From contig JAIQGC010000035.1 of NCBI GenBank assembly GCA_020072805.1, positions 1 to 43,820 on the forward strand: a stretch of DNA of 43,820 bases. The letters run 5' to 3'. Position numbers and translations under genes: made by a program. This stretch comes from Terriglobia bacterium (lineage in GTDB: Bacteria > Acidobacteriota > Terriglobia > Acidiferrales > UBA7541). The notes beneath the pieces are model-generated. The model made no database searches, was not told the DNA's origin, and was given only the letters and a program-made list of their open reading frames with translations. Positions 6,766 through 14,989 of this stretch are shown piece after piece. Within the stretch, counting starts at the first letter, position 1. Each line of letters opens with the position of its first letter.

Positions 6766-7674
6766 ATGAGCACCTCCGCGCGAGAAGTCCGCATTGCGGC
6801 GTTTGCCAAGATCAATCTGCGGCTGGACGTATTGGGGAAGCGCGCCGACGGCTATCACGAGCTGCGCACGATTTTTCAGACGGTATCTCTGCACGATGAT
6901 CTGCGGCTGCGGGCCGGCGGGAAGCGCGGCATTGCGCTGAACATTCGCGGCAACGAAGGGTTATCCCGGGAGCCGGTGGAGCGCAATCTGGTCTATCGCG
7001 CGGTGGCGGCCTTGCAGAAGGAGCTGAAGCTGCGCGGGGGCGTGGAGATCGAGCTGCACAAGAGGATTCCCTCGGGCGGAGGATTGGGCGGGGGATCGAG
7101 TGATGCGGCGGCGGCGCTGGTGGGCTATCTGCGGCTGACGGGGCGGAGGGTGCCGCTGGAGCGACTGGTGGAGTTGGGGGCGGGTCTGGGGGCGGACGTG
7201 CCCTTTTTCCTGCTGGGGGGAAGGGCCCTGGGAGTGGGCAAGGGCGACGAGATTTATCCGCTGCCGGAACTGCCGCGGAGGACGGTCGTGATCGTGGCGC
7301 CGCGGGACGTGCGCGTGCCCACGGTGGAAGCCTACAAGTGGGTAGGCGCGCCGGCATTGACAAAAACGGGGATACCGCCTAAACTTTGGAGGTTCTGTGC
7401 TCTCTCCTGGAGCGCGCAGGGAAGCGGCCTCGGCAATGATTTCGAGGGACCGGTGTTCCGGCGCTACCCCCGTCTTGAGAAGATCAAGAAGGGTTTGCTT
7501 CGAGACGGAGCCGCAGAAGCCTTGCTGGCGGGTAGCGGTTCGGCGGTGTTTGGAATATTTCCGAGCCCAGCAAAGGCGCGCCGAGCCGTTTGCGGATTTC
7601 CGAATGACCAGACCTTCGTCTGCGAAACTCTCTCCCGGGAGAGGTATCTGCGCCTGATGAAACGGCCTGTTTAG
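6766..7674 (+). CDS. ispE: 4-diphosphocytidyl-2-C-methyl-D-erythritol kinase IspE
   Basis: IspE phosphorylates CDP-ME in the MEP route to isoprenoid precursors. The 302-residue length is normal for this GHMP kinase. The N-terminal AFAKINLRLDVLGKRADGYHEL motif carries the substrate-binding Lys/Asn and Tyr-His. The ATP-binding PSGGGLGGGSSDAAAAL loop is near residues 102-118, GADVPFFLLGGRALG near 144, and the C-terminal LLAGSGSAVFGIF motif near 250. The section around residues 195-220 (GIPPKLWRFCALSWSAQGSG) is less conserved. The gene starts 7 nt after the TPR gene. ispD and ispF of the same pathway are 9.6 kb downstream on the same strand. Confidence 0.95.
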   Translation: MSTSAREVRIAAFAKINLRLDVLGKRADGYHELRTIFQTVSLHDDLRLRAGGKRGIALNIRGNEGLSREPVERNLVYRAVAALQKELKLRGGVEIELHKRIPSGGGLGGGSSDAAAALVGYLRLTGRRVPLERLVELGAGLGADVPFFLLGGRALGVGKGDEIYPLPELPRRTVVIVAPRDVRVPTVEAYKWVGAPALTKTGIPPKLWRFCALSWSAQGSGLGNDFEGPVFRRYPRLEKIKKGLLRDGAAEALLAGSGSAVFGIFPSPAKARRAVCGFPNDQTFVCETLSRERYLRLMKRPV

Positions 7675-7748
7675 ACCGCAACGGTTCCCGAGTGTCCTCC
7701 CGCCTGTAGAACAGCGAATACCCGAAGGCCCTTTGGAGCGAATACGCC

Positions 7749-8693
7749 GTGAATGACGAGCGATTCAAGATTTTTTCAGGGACCGCGAACCTGCCGCTGG
7801 CGGAAAACATCTGCCAGAATTTCGGGATGCCGCTGGGCAAGTCGGCGCTGGGAAAATTCAGCGACGGCGAGATTTATTTTCAGATTCTGGAAAACGTGCG
7901 CGGGGCGGACGTTTTCGTGGTGCAGCCGTGCACCTATCCGGTGGATTACCACCTGATGGAGCTGCTGCTGATGATTGACGCGTTCAAGCGGGCCTCGGCG
8001 TGGCGCATTACCGCGGTGATTCCGTATTACTGCTACGCGCGACAGGACCGCAAGGACAAGCCGCGGGTGCCGATCTCCGCCAAGCTGGTGGCGGATTTGC
8101 TGGAGACGGCGGGAGCCAGCCGGGCGCTGACGCTGGACCTGCATGCGCCGCAGATTCAGGGTTATTTCAACGTGCCGGTGGACCATTTGTACGCTTCGCC
8201 GGTGCTCGTGGAGCATTTCCGGCAGCAGAAGCTGGAGAATCTGACGGTGGTATCGCCGGACGCGGGCGGAGTCGAGCGGGCGCGATTTTTCGCCAAGAAG
8301 CTGGATGCGCCGCTGGCCATCGTGGACAAGCGGCGGGTGGACGTGGACGTGAGCGAAGTGATGCACCTGATCGGAGACGTGCGCGGGCGCACCACGCTGA
8401 TCGTGGACGACATCATTGATACGGCGGGAACGCTGGTGAAGACGGCGGAAGCGCTGAAGAAGGAAGGGGCCACCAAGGTGTACGCGGCATGCACCCATGC
8501 GGTGTTGTCGGGCCCGGCGGTGGAGCGCATCGCCAAGTCGGAGATTACCGAAATTGTGGCCACGGATTCGGTGCCGCTGACCAAGAACGGCAGCGAACTG
8601 AAGAAGATCAGGATTTTGAGCGTGGCCAATTTGCTGGCGCGCGGGATTCGCTCGATTCACGAGGAGACCTCGATCAGCGAGCTGTTCATGTAG
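7749..8693 (+). CDS. prs: Ribose-phosphate pyrophosphokinase (PRPP synthase)
   Basis: Makes PRPP from ribose-5-phosphate and ATP for nucleotide, His and Trp synthesis. It is 314 residues, typical for class I. Visible: SDGEIYFQILENVRGADVFVVQ (regulatory and ATP loop), the flexible loop PYYCYARQDRKDKPRVPISAKLVADLL, DLHAPQIQGYF (metal and ATP site), VVSPDAGGVERARFFAKKL, and the PRPP-binding VDDIIDTAGTL at residues 219-229. GTG 7749 is used with a GGAG at 7735-7738; an overlapping ATG at 7753 is out of frame. Two changes from the common consensus (R-Y-A-Y/C to Y-C-Y-A and C-terminal SISELFM) look like lineage variants. Confidence 0.96.
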   Translation: MNDERFKIFSGTANLPLAENICQNFGMPLGKSALGKFSDGEIYFQILENVRGADVFVVQPCTYPVDYHLMELLLMIDAFKRASAWRITAVIPYYCYARQDRKDKPRVPISAKLVADLLETAGASRALTLDLHAPQIQGYFNVPVDHLYASPVLVEHFRQQKLENLTVVSPDAGGVERARFFAKKLDAPLAIVDKRRVDVDVSEVMHLIGDVRGRTTLIVDDIIDTAGTLVKTAEALKKEGATKVYAACTHAVLSGPAVERIAKSEITEIVATDSVPLTKNGSELKKIRILSVANLLARGIRSIHEETSISELFM

Positions 8694-8748
8694 AGTTTTC
8701 CGCCGTCCCGGAAGCCGGGGCGGCAGGTGAAGGAAGGACGAAGAAAGT

Positions 8749-9441
8749 ATGGCACAAATTATTGTTGAAGGATCCCCCCGGACGGCGCGGGGCAGAAACG
8801 AAGCGAAACGGCTGCGGGTGACCGGCCAGATTCCGGCCGTGATGTACGGCGGGAAGGGCGAAGCGGTCAGCCTGGCGGTGAACACGAAACAGGTGGGAGC
8901 GATCCTGCGCTCGGAGTCCGGGCACAACACCTTGTTCAAGGTGAACTTCGGCGGCAAGAGCGAGCCGGCCATCGTCAAGGCCTGGCAGGTGGACCCGGTC
9001 AGCGGGAACCTGCTGCATGTGGACTTGCTGCGGGTGGCCATGGACGTGCGCATGAAGGTTCGCGTGCCGGTGCACACGTTTGGCGAGCCGGTGGGCGTGA
9101 AGACGCAGGGCGGAGTATTCGAGCTGGTGACGCGCGAAGTGGAAATCGAGTGCTTGCCGGCGGAGATCCCCACCGAGTTCAAGGTGGACGTGAGCGGCCT
9201 GATGCTGGGCCAGCAGTTCCGCGCGTCGGAGCTGCCCATTGACCCGGCCAAGATGAAGCTGCTGACCGAACCGGAGCGCGTCCTGGCGCACGTTGTGGCC
9301 CTGCGCGTCGAGGAAGAGAAGCCCGCGGAAGCGGCGGCGGCGGAAGCGGTCGCGCCGGCGGAGCCGGAAGTCATCAAGAAGGGCAAGAAGGAAGTGGAAG
9401 GCGAAGAAGGCGCAGAGGCCAAGCCGGAGAAGAAGAAGTAA
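8749..9441 (+). CDS. rplY: 50S ribosomal protein L25 (general stress protein Ctc)
   Basis: A 230-residue L25 of the long CTC form. The N-terminal domain (about 1-92, VEGSPRTARGRNEAKRLRVTGQIPAVMYG...) binds 5S rRNA. The C-terminal TL5/CTC beta domain spans about 95-185 (VPVHTFGEPVGVKTQGGVFELVTREVEIECLP...). Beyond residue 190 is a low-complexity Glu/Ala/Lys tail not needed for the fold. A GA-rich ribosome site (AAGGACGAAGAAAGT) precedes the ATG. It lies between prs and pth, the usual neighbours of L25 in many bacteria. Confidence 0.95.
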   Translation: MAQIIVEGSPRTARGRNEAKRLRVTGQIPAVMYGGKGEAVSLAVNTKQVGAILRSESGHNTLFKVNFGGKSEPAIVKAWQVDPVSGNLLHVDLLRVAMDVRMKVRVPVHTFGEPVGVKTQGGVFELVTREVEIECLPAEIPTEFKVDVSGLMLGQQFRASELPIDPAKMKLLTEPERVLAHVVALRVEEEKPAEAAAAEAVAPAEPEVIKKGKKEVEGEEGAEAKPEKKK

Positions 9442-9462
9442 CGCACGGGAGCGTGGCGTCCG

Positions 9463-10053
9463 ATGCGGCTCATTGTGGGGCTGGGAAATCCAGGCATCGA
9501 GTATCAGTGGACGCCGCACAACCTGGGATTCCTGGCGGTGGATGAACTGGCCAGCCGCTGGGGAATCCGGGTGGAGCGTCCGGAAGGCAAGGCGCTCACC
9601 GGGCGGGGAACGTTCGGCGGGGAAGAAATCGTGCTGGGCAAGCCGCAGACGATGATGAATCTGAGCGGATTTTCGGTGCGGGACCTGCTGGCGAAGTACG
9701 AACTGGAAGCGAAGGGACTGGTCCTGATCTATGACGATGTGGCGCTGCCCTGGGGCACGCTGCGCATCCGGGAGCGGGGCAGCGCCGGAGGACACAACGG
9801 CGTGAAGTCGGTGATCGGCACGCTGGGCACGGAGGAGTTCTGCCGGGTGCGCCTGGGAGTGAGGCCGGATCACCCGGTGGGCGACCTGGCCGAATATGTG
9901 CTGCGGCCGATGAAGAAAGCGGCGCTGGAAGAGGCCGCCGGAGAAATCGGCGAAGCCGGGGATGCGGTCGAGCGGGTTTTGCGGGAAGGCGTGGCCGCGG
10001 CGATGAATCAGTACAACCGCCGCAACGCGCTGCCGGGGGAAGAACCGGCGTAA
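9463..10053 (+). CDS. pth: Peptidyl-tRNA hydrolase
   Basis: Releases peptides from prematurely dissociated peptidyl-tRNA. The 196-residue length is normal. The N-terminal GLGNPGIEYQWTPHNLGF holds the catalytic His19 and substrate-binding Asn9; the usual Arg before this His is Pro18 here (TPHN rather than TRHN). The catalytic Asp lies in LIYDDVALPWG near residue 91, MNLSG near 64, and the GSAGGHNGVKSVIGTLGTEEFCRVRLGV core near 105-130. It starts 21 nt after rplY, with a GGGAG site, and precedes rpsF, consistent with one translation-linked operon. Confidence 0.95.
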   Translation: MRLIVGLGNPGIEYQWTPHNLGFLAVDELASRWGIRVERPEGKALTGRGTFGGEEIVLGKPQTMMNLSGFSVRDLLAKYELEAKGLVLIYDDVALPWGTLRIRERGSAGGHNGVKSVIGTLGTEEFCRVRLGVRPDHPVGDLAEYVLRPMKKAALEEAAGEIGEAGDAVERVLREGVAAAMNQYNRRNALPGEEPA

Positions 10054-10129
10054 GGGATTCGAGAAGAGATTCCCGGGGCCGCGCCGAAGAAATCGGCGCA
10101 AGCGCCCGGAGAAGGAAACAGAGGGAACC

Positions 10130-10558
10130 ATGGAAGAACGTCTGTATGACCTGATCTTCATCTGCCGCCCGGCGACGCCGGAAGAGGACGTGAAGAAGCT
10201 GGTGACCGCCGTCGAACAGGTGTGCGCGGAAAAGGGCGGGAAAATCGAAAAGACCGAGCTGTGGGGAACGAAGAAGCTGGCCTACCGCGTGGCCAAGCAC
10301 CGCGAAGGCATTTTCGTATATTCGCAGATCCGCACCAATCACGGTGAGCTGATTCTGGAGCTGGAACGGCGGCTGGGCGTGCAGGACGCGGTGATCAAGT
10401 ACATGACCATCCGCCTGGACGAGGATATGAAGAGGCAGAAGAAGTTCGGCAAGAAGCGCGAGAAGCGCGCGGCGCGGCGTCCGCGCCGCAACGTGGCGCC
10501 CGCGGCGGCTGCACCGGCAGCGCCGGCGGCGGCCGGGGAACAGTCCGCGGTTGGCTGA
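10130..10558 (+). CDS. rpsF: 30S ribosomal protein S6
   Basis: S6 binds S18 in the central domain of 16S rRNA. Residues 1-95 are the ferredoxin-like core (YDLIFICRPATPEEDVKKLV..., WGTKKLAYRVAKHREGIFVYSQI). The remaining 45 residues form a basic patch (KKFGKKREKRAARRPRRN) and an Ala-rich tail, making 142 residues against the usual 95-135. AGAGG lies close upstream. It is followed 82 nt later by rpsR, its binding partner, as in most bacteria. Confidence 0.95.
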   Translation: MEERLYDLIFICRPATPEEDVKKLVTAVEQVCAEKGGKIEKTELWGTKKLAYRVAKHREGIFVYSQIRTNHGELILELERRLGVQDAVIKYMTIRLDEDMKRQKKFGKKREKRAARRPRRNVAPAAAAPAAPAAAGEQSAVG

Positions 10559-10639
10559 GCCGGAGCGCGGAGCGGAAACGGGTAAGAGGAATTTGGCCGC
10601 ACAGGCCAGAGATTCGCAACAGGAGAAAGGCAGGATCGT

Positions 10640-11161
10640 ATGTCCGAGGAACAGAAACCAGCAGCTCCGGCCGAGCAAGCGGCGCCAGCGGCAGCACCGG
10701 CGCCAGCAGCGGCGGCTTCACCCGCGCCCACGGGCGCGCCGAGTCATGGCGGACCGAGTCACGGCGGGGGGCCGCGCCGCGAAGGCGGGCCACGCCGCGA
10801 AGGCGGACCCGGCGGACCGGGCGGGCCGGGAGGGCCGCGGCGCGGAGGCAAGCGCCAGTTCTTCCGCAAGAAGAAGGTGTGCAAATTCTGCACCGAGAAG
10901 ATGGACTACATCGACTACAAGAAGGCCGAGATTCTCGCTCCCTTCGTGCAGGAGCGGGGCAAGATCATGCCGCGGCGTCTGACCGGAACGTGCTCGCGGC
11001 ACCAGCGCTGGCTGGGCGTGGCCATCAAGCGGGCGCGCAACATCGCCTTGCTGCCCTTTGCCGGGCACACGCCGGGCGCGGGTTCTTCCGCGCCACATCG
11101 CTTCAGCGAACGCGGGGACCGCGGCGATCGCGGAGATCGTGGTGACCGGGGAGACCGCTAG
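10640..11161 (+). CDS. rpsR: 30S ribosomal protein S18 with long N- and C-terminal extensions
   Basis: The S18 core is residues about 70-145 ([29 protein letters not shown]... [28 protein letters not shown]). It keeps the CxxC pair and a third Cys (GTCSRHQ) of the zinc-binding C+ type. At 173 residues it is about twice the usual 70-90. The first 68 residues are Ala/Pro-rich, then Gly/Arg/Pro-rich ([16 protein letters not shown] duplicated, GGPGGPGGP). The C terminus ends in five tandem GDR triplets. The extensions are probably disordered and could contact rRNA. The repeats in the DNA are prone to length change, so they may vary between strains. Confidence 0.93.
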   Translation: MSEEQKPAAPAEQAAPAAAPAPAAAASPAPTGAPSHGGPSHGGGPRREGGPRREGGPGGPGGPGGPRRGGKRQFFRKKKVCKFCTEKMDYIDYKKAEILAPFVQERGKIMPRRLTGTCSRHQRWLGVAIKRARNIALLPFAGHTPGAGSSAPHRFSERGDRGDRGDRGDRGDR

Positions 11162-11246
11162 CGCGGCGAGTTTGCGCGCAACTTAAGGGCGCCCAGGCTG
11201 GCCTCGATCTAATCGGGGCGGGCGCGAAGATGGAGAGAGGAAATTT

Positions 11247-11693
11247 ATGCAGATTATTTTACAGGAAGATATCGAGAAGCTGGGCCACCGCGGCGACGTG
11301 GTGGAAGTGAAGGCCGGCTACGCGCGCAATTACCTGCTGCCGCAGAAGCTGGCCATCGAGGCCACCAAGGGCAATATCAACGCCATCGAGCGCATTCGCG
11401 CGTCCATGGCCAAGAAGACGGCCACCGAGCAGGCCGCCGCGGAAAAGCAGGCGGAACTGCTCAACGGCGTCACCCTGAACTTCACCCGCAAGACCGGGGA
11501 AAACGACCAGATGTTCGGCTCGGTGACCTCCGGCGACGTGGCCGAAGGCCTGGCCGCGTTGAAGTTTTCCGTGGACAAGCGGCAGGTGCAGCTGGCCGAA
11601 CCTATCAAGGCCCTGGGCGAATATCCGGTGAGCATCAAGGTGTTCCGCGACGTGGTTGCCAGCATCAAGGTGATTGTCGCCAAGGAAGAGTAG
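11247..11693 (+). CDS. rplI: 50S ribosomal protein L9
   Basis: A 148-residue L9 with the N-terminal domain (about 1-50: MQIILQEDIEKLGHRGDVVEVKAGYARNYLLPQKLAI), the long connecting helix (about 50-80) and the C-terminal domain starting near LNGVTLNFTRKTGENDQMFGSVTSGDVAEGL. The length is normal. A GAGAGGAAATTT site precedes the ATG. A strong terminator follows, closing the run that began upstream with prs or rplY. Confidence 0.96.
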   Translation: MQIILQEDIEKLGHRGDVVEVKAGYARNYLLPQKLAIEATKGNINAIERIRASMAKKTATEQAAAEKQAELLNGVTLNFTRKTGENDQMFGSVTSGDVAEGLAALKFSVDKRQVQLAEPIKALGEYPVSIKVFRDVVASIKVIVAKEE

Positions 11694-11723
11694 TTTCCGC
11701 GGCTTCTTGCCGGAGAGTTCTTG

Positions 11724-11767
11724 CGCCGCTGCGCGTGCCGACTTTGTGCAGCGGCGTTTTCTTTTCT
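11724..11767 (+). terminator. Rho-independent terminator after rplI
   Basis: CGCCGCTGC (11724-11732) pairs perfectly with GCAGCGGCG (11748-11756) and is followed by TTTTCTTTTCT. It separates the ribosomal run from dnaB. Confidence 0.85.
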
Positions 11768-11904
11768 GTCAAGCGCACCGCCGCCTGTTTTCCACTGTTT
11801 GAAACTTTTGCACATTCCGGATGATTGACCCGCGCGCGATTTCCCCGCACAATCCCCCCTCGTCCTGCCCCGGTGGCTGGGAAATTATTTGGATCTTGAA
11901 GTAC

Positions 11905-11934
11905 TTGTCCCGCGGGCGGGATCTGTGCTATTTA
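11905..11934 (+). promoter_or_regulatory. Candidate dnaB promoter
   Basis: TTGTCC (11905-11910), 18-nt spacer, TATTTA (11929-11934), 21 nt before the dnaB ATG, just downstream of the rplI terminator. The -10 match is only moderate. Confidence 0.4.
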
Positions 11935-11955
11935 TAGCGAAGGAAAAGCGAACAT

Positions 11956-13323
11956 ATGCCGGCTGACAGCTCCATCGAACGTCCCCTCCCGCAGAGCCTC
12001 GACGCCGAGCGCTCCATCCTCGGCGCCATCCTGCTGGACAACAATGCCCTGAACTCCGCTCTCGAAAATATCCGCGTCGAGGATTTTTTTCTCGATCAGC
12101 ACCGCCGCGTTTTCCAGCGCATGATGGACCTGGGGGAGAGTCAGCAGGGCATTGACCTGATTACCCTGACGGAGGAACTGCACCGCCGCGGCGAGCTGGA
12201 ATCCTCCGGCGGCGCGGCGTATCTGGCGTCGCTGGCGGACGGGCAGCCCAAGGTCGCCAATATCGAGCATTACGCGCGGATTGTGAAGGAAAAGGCGCTG
12301 CTGCGCAACCTGATCCACGCTTCGCATGGAATCCAGCAGCGGGCCTTCGACGGGGAAGATCTCGCGGACGCGATTCTGGATAACGCGGAGTCGTCCATTC
12401 TGGCGCTGGCTGAGGACCGCATTCGCGCGGGCCTGGTGCCCATGAAGGAGATCGTCCAGCAGAATTTCGACCGCCTGGAAAAGATTTTTCGGGAAGGGAA
12501 GAGCATCACCGGGGTGCCCACGGGCTACAGCGAGCTGGACAAGCTGACCAGCGGCTTGCAGCCTTCGGAGCTGCTGATTCTGGCGGCGCGGCCCTCGCAG
12601 GGGAAAACGGCGCTGGCGCTGAACCTGGCGGAAAATATTTCGGTGCGGGCGGGGCTGCCGGTGGCCATCTTCAGCCTGGAAATGTCCAAGGAGTCGCTGC
12701 TGCAGCGCCTAGTGGCCAGCGTGGCCCAGGTGGACGCGCACAAATTCCGCACGGGGCATCTGGGCAAGGACGACTGGAGAAGAATGACCGGGGCGCTGGG
12801 CGAGATCGCTTCGGCGCCGCTGTGGATCGACGATGCGGGTTCGATCAGCGTGCTGGAGATCGGGGCCAAGGCGCGGCGGCTGAAGCGGGACAAGGGACTT
12901 TCCCTGCTGATCGTGGACTACCTGCAACTGATCACTGCGCGGGGACGCTTTGGCAACCGCAACGAAGAAGTATCCAGTATTTCACGAAGCCTGAAGGCGC
13001 TGGCCAAGGAGCTGCAAATCCCCGTGCTGGTGCTGAGCCAGTTGACGCGCGCTCCCGAGCGCGAAGAGCGCGGGCCGCAGCTCTCCGACCTGCGCGAATC
13101 GGGCGCCATCGAACAGGACGCGGACGTGGTCATGTTCATCTACCGGCCGCATTTTTTCAAACTGGACTCTCCGCCCGAGGAGCGCGATCAGGCCGAAGTG
13201 CTCATCGCCAAGCAGCGCAACGGCCCCACCGACAAGGTCAAATTCGTTTTCCGCAGCCGCCTGACGCGCTTTGAAGAGGCCGCGCCTGATGCGTTCTCGC
13301 AGTTCGCGCAGGACCAGGCCTAG
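11956..13323 (+). CDS. dnaB: Replicative DNA helicase DnaB
   Basis: DnaB unwinds DNA at the replication fork as a hexamer. It is 455 residues with no intein. The N-terminal primase-interacting domain is about 10-115 (LPQSLDAERSILGAILLDN, DFFLDQHRRVF), then a linker, then the RecA-like motor. The motor carries Walker A (RPSQGKTALALNLA, near residue 212), FSLEMSKESLLQRL near 240, Walker B (LLIVDYLQLI near 320), SRSLKALAKELQIPVLVLSQL with the sensor Gln, and DLRESGAIEQDADVVMFIYR near 375. AAGGA lies about 11 nt upstream of the ATG. It forms its own unit between the rplI terminator and alr. Confidence 0.97.
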   Translation: MPADSSIERPLPQSLDAERSILGAILLDNNALNSALENIRVEDFFLDQHRRVFQRMMDLGESQQGIDLITLTEELHRRGELESSGGAAYLASLADGQPKVANIEHYARIVKEKALLRNLIHASHGIQQRAFDGEDLADAILDNAESSILALAEDRIRAGLVPMKEIVQQNFDRLEKIFREGKSITGVPTGYSELDKLTSGLQPSELLILAARPSQGKTALALNLAENISVRAGLPVAIFSLEMSKESLLQRLVASVAQVDAHKFRTGHLGKDDWRRMTGALGEIASAPLWIDDAGSISVLEIGAKARRLKRDKGLSLLIVDYLQLITARGRFGNRNEEVSSISRSLKALAKELQIPVLVLSQLTRAPEREERGPQLSDLRESGAIEQDADVVMFIYRPHFFKLDSPPEERDQAEVLIAKQRNGPTDKVKFVFRSRLTRFEEAAPDAFSQFAQDQA

Positions 13324-13409
13324 GCGACGCGCGTCCGCTTTTTGCCCAAACCATTCGCTCCTTTGCCACCGCCGGCGCTGTTGCCTGAAACGGAGCAGCC
13401 GCGCGGGAA

Positions 13410-13454
13410 TTCGCCCGGGACGCCTGCAATGTCGTAAACTCATTGCTTGCAGGC
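13410..13454 (+). promoter_or_regulatory. alr promoter-like motif and leader hairpin
   Basis: TTCGCC (13410-13415), 19-nt spacer, TAAACT (13435-13440), 27 nt before the alr ATG; the same layout and distances occur before ispD. A perfect 8-bp inverted repeat, GCCTGCAA (13422-13429) / TTGCAGGC (13447-13454), brackets the -10 and could be an operator or an RNA hairpin. Confidence 0.4.
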
Positions 13455-13467
13455 AAGCCGGGGGAGC

Positions 13468-14688
13468 ATGGCCACGAAAAAACAGTCATCACAGGTGAAA
13501 TGGAGCGGGCGGCCCGTGTGGGCCGAGGTGTCCCTGGGGGCGCTGTGCGCGAATTTCCGGGCCATTCGCGCCCACGTGAATCCGCCGGGAGAAAAGCGCA
13601 AAAAGCCCCGCCAGGTGCTGGCCATCGTGAAGGGCAACGCCTACGGGCATGGCGGGCCGGCGGTGGCCCGGGCGCTCGAAAAGGCCGGCGCGAAATGGTT
13701 CGGGGTGACCTGCGCGGCCGAAGGGATGGAAATGCGCCGGGCGGGCTTGCGCGGCAATATTCTGGTGCTGACCAGTTTCACGCCCGGAGAAGAAAAGCAG
13801 ATTCTCGAAGCCAAGCTGATTCCCGTGGTGATTCGCATCGAGCAACTGGAGCAACTGGAGCGGGCCGCGGCGCGCCGCGCGAAGAACGTGCGCCGGGCTG
13901 CAGTTCCTTTTCACTTGAAGATTGATTCGGGGATGAACCGCCTGGGAATTGCGCCCGGCGAAGTGACCGCTTTCGCGCAGCAACTGGCGCGCTGCCCGCA
14001 TCTGCGCCTGGACGGGGTCTTTACCCATTTCGCGTCTTCGGGCGTTTTCGATGATTCTCCCGTGGGGCGGCAGACCCGCGCGCAGGAAGAGGAATTTTAC
14101 GCGGCCATGGAGCGCCTGCGCGGGATGGGAGTGGACCCCGGAATCGTGCACATGGCCAACAGCGGCGCCATTACGGCGCGGCCGGAGACCTGGGCGGACA
14201 TGGTGCGCCCCGGGGCGCTGCTCTACGGCTACCATCCGGGGTACGCTCCGGCGGAGCGCCGCGCGGAGATGGAAGCGCGCCTGCCTCTGCGCCCGGTGAT
14301 GAGCCTTCGTTCGCGCATCATCAGCCTGCGGGAGGTTCCCGCGGGCGCCGGGGTCGGTTACGATTCGTCGTACCTCACCAAGCGTCCTTCGCGCATCGCG
14401 GTGATTTCCGCCGGCTACGGAGACGGGCTGCATCGCTCGCTGGGAAATCGCGGGAAGGCGCTGGTGCGGGGCTGCTTCGCGCCCATTGCCGGGATTGTTT
14501 CGATGGACGTGTCCATGGTGGACGTCACCGACGTGCCCGGGGCGGCGCTGGGAGATGTGGTTACGATCTACGGCACGGATGGTGAACAGAAGCACCCCGC
14601 CAATCTGGTGGCGCGCAGCATTGGAACAGTAACTTCGGACCTACTGTGCGCGGTGAGTCATCGAGTGCCGCGAATTTATCTCGCCTAG
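13468..14688 (+). CDS. alr: Alanine racemase
   Basis: A PLP enzyme that makes D-alanine for peptidoglycan. It is 406 residues from ATG 13468; a TTG at 13447 is in frame but has no ribosome site. The PLP lysine lies in AIVKGNAYGHG near residue 47 (the usual A of VKANAYG is G). Barrel motifs include HLKIDSGMNRLGI near 150, GVFTHFASSG near 185, IVHMANSGA near 225 and VRPGALLYGYHPG near 245. The second catalytic base Tyr is in GVGYDSSYLT near 300, with MDVSMVDVTD near 350. A GGGGGAG stretch ends 1 nt before the ATG, too close for an ideal Shine-Dalgarno, so the true start is slightly uncertain. Confidence 0.95.
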   Translation: MATKKQSSQVKWSGRPVWAEVSLGALCANFRAIRAHVNPPGEKRKKPRQVLAIVKGNAYGHGGPAVARALEKAGAKWFGVTCAAEGMEMRRAGLRGNILVLTSFTPGEEKQILEAKLIPVVIRIEQLEQLERAAARRAKNVRRAAVPFHLKIDSGMNRLGIAPGEVTAFAQQLARCPHLRLDGVFTHFASSGVFDDSPVGRQTRAQEEEFYAAMERLRGMGVDPGIVHMANSGAITARPETWADMVRPGALLYGYHPGYAPAERRAEMEARLPLRPVMSLRSRIISLREVPAGAGVGYDSSYLTKRPSRIAVISAGYGDGLHRSLGNRGKALVRGCFAPIAGIVSMDVSMVDVTDVPGAALGDVVTIYGTDGEQKHPANLVARSIGTVTSDLLCAVSHRVPRIYLA

Positions 14689-14744
14689 AGTCAATCACAG
14701 ACTCAATTGACAGAAAAAGAATAAACGACCTGCGTGTCTGGTAA

Positions 14745-14760
14745 TTCAACATTTGTTGAA
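14745..14760. promoter_or_regulatory. Perfect 16-bp palindrome, candidate operator
   Basis: TTCAACA (14745-14751), TT, TGTTGAA (14754-14760). It ends 8 bp before the -35 hexamer at 14769, the position expected for an activator site or an upstream repressor site. The binding protein is unknown. Confidence 0.5.
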
Positions 14761-14768
14761 ATGTTCTC

Positions 14769-14797
14769 TTGACGGCGTGAGCGCCAGATAATATAAG
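14769..14797 (+). promoter_or_regulatory. Strong sigma70-type promoter
   Basis: TTGACG (14769-14774), 17-nt spacer, TATAAG (14792-14797). Both hexamers match five of six consensus bases. Transcription would begin near 14804, giving a leader of about 186 nt before the PIN/TRAM gene. Confidence 0.7.
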
Positions 14798-14989
14798 TCA
14801 GAAAGTAACAGCGCAAGATATAGGAATACTAGGACTGCACGTCGGAAATGTAAATAGACGTGCAAGTTACTAGAGTTTGCATGATTATGGGCGTTTTGGC
14901 ACAAGGGCGCGGAGCTCGGTTTTGACGGAGTTCCGAATCTTTTACTTTATGGAAAACATTGCCTGAAATTCGGGTATCCGGGGTGGGGC

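Larger units (their letters stand above)
14689..14989 (+). other. AT-richer leader with operator, promoters and hairpins
   Basis: A 301-bp gene-free stretch with lower GC than both neighbours. In order: a 16-bp palindrome, a near-consensus promoter, a long hairpin TGCACGTC (14836-14843) / GACGTGCA (14857-14864) with CTAG on both outer flanks, and a second hairpin CGGAGCTC (14910-14917) / GAGTTCCG (14928-14935, one G-U) followed by AATCTTTTACTTT. A second TTGACG (14922-14927) overlaps that hairpin, with CTTTAT 17 nt on. It may hold a small RNA of about 140 nt or a structured 5' leader of the PIN/TRAM gene. No riboswitch class was recognised. Confidence 0.5.

Noticed and set aside
7675-7748. 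A tRNA gene in the 74-nt gap between ispE and prs, a length that fits.
   Set aside because: No acceptor stem, no T-loop GTTCRA with pairing arms and no anticodon arm could be folded by eye.
11956-13323. Intein in dnaB, a frequent insertion site.
   Set aside because: The protein is continuous at normal length with all helicase motifs uninterrupted.
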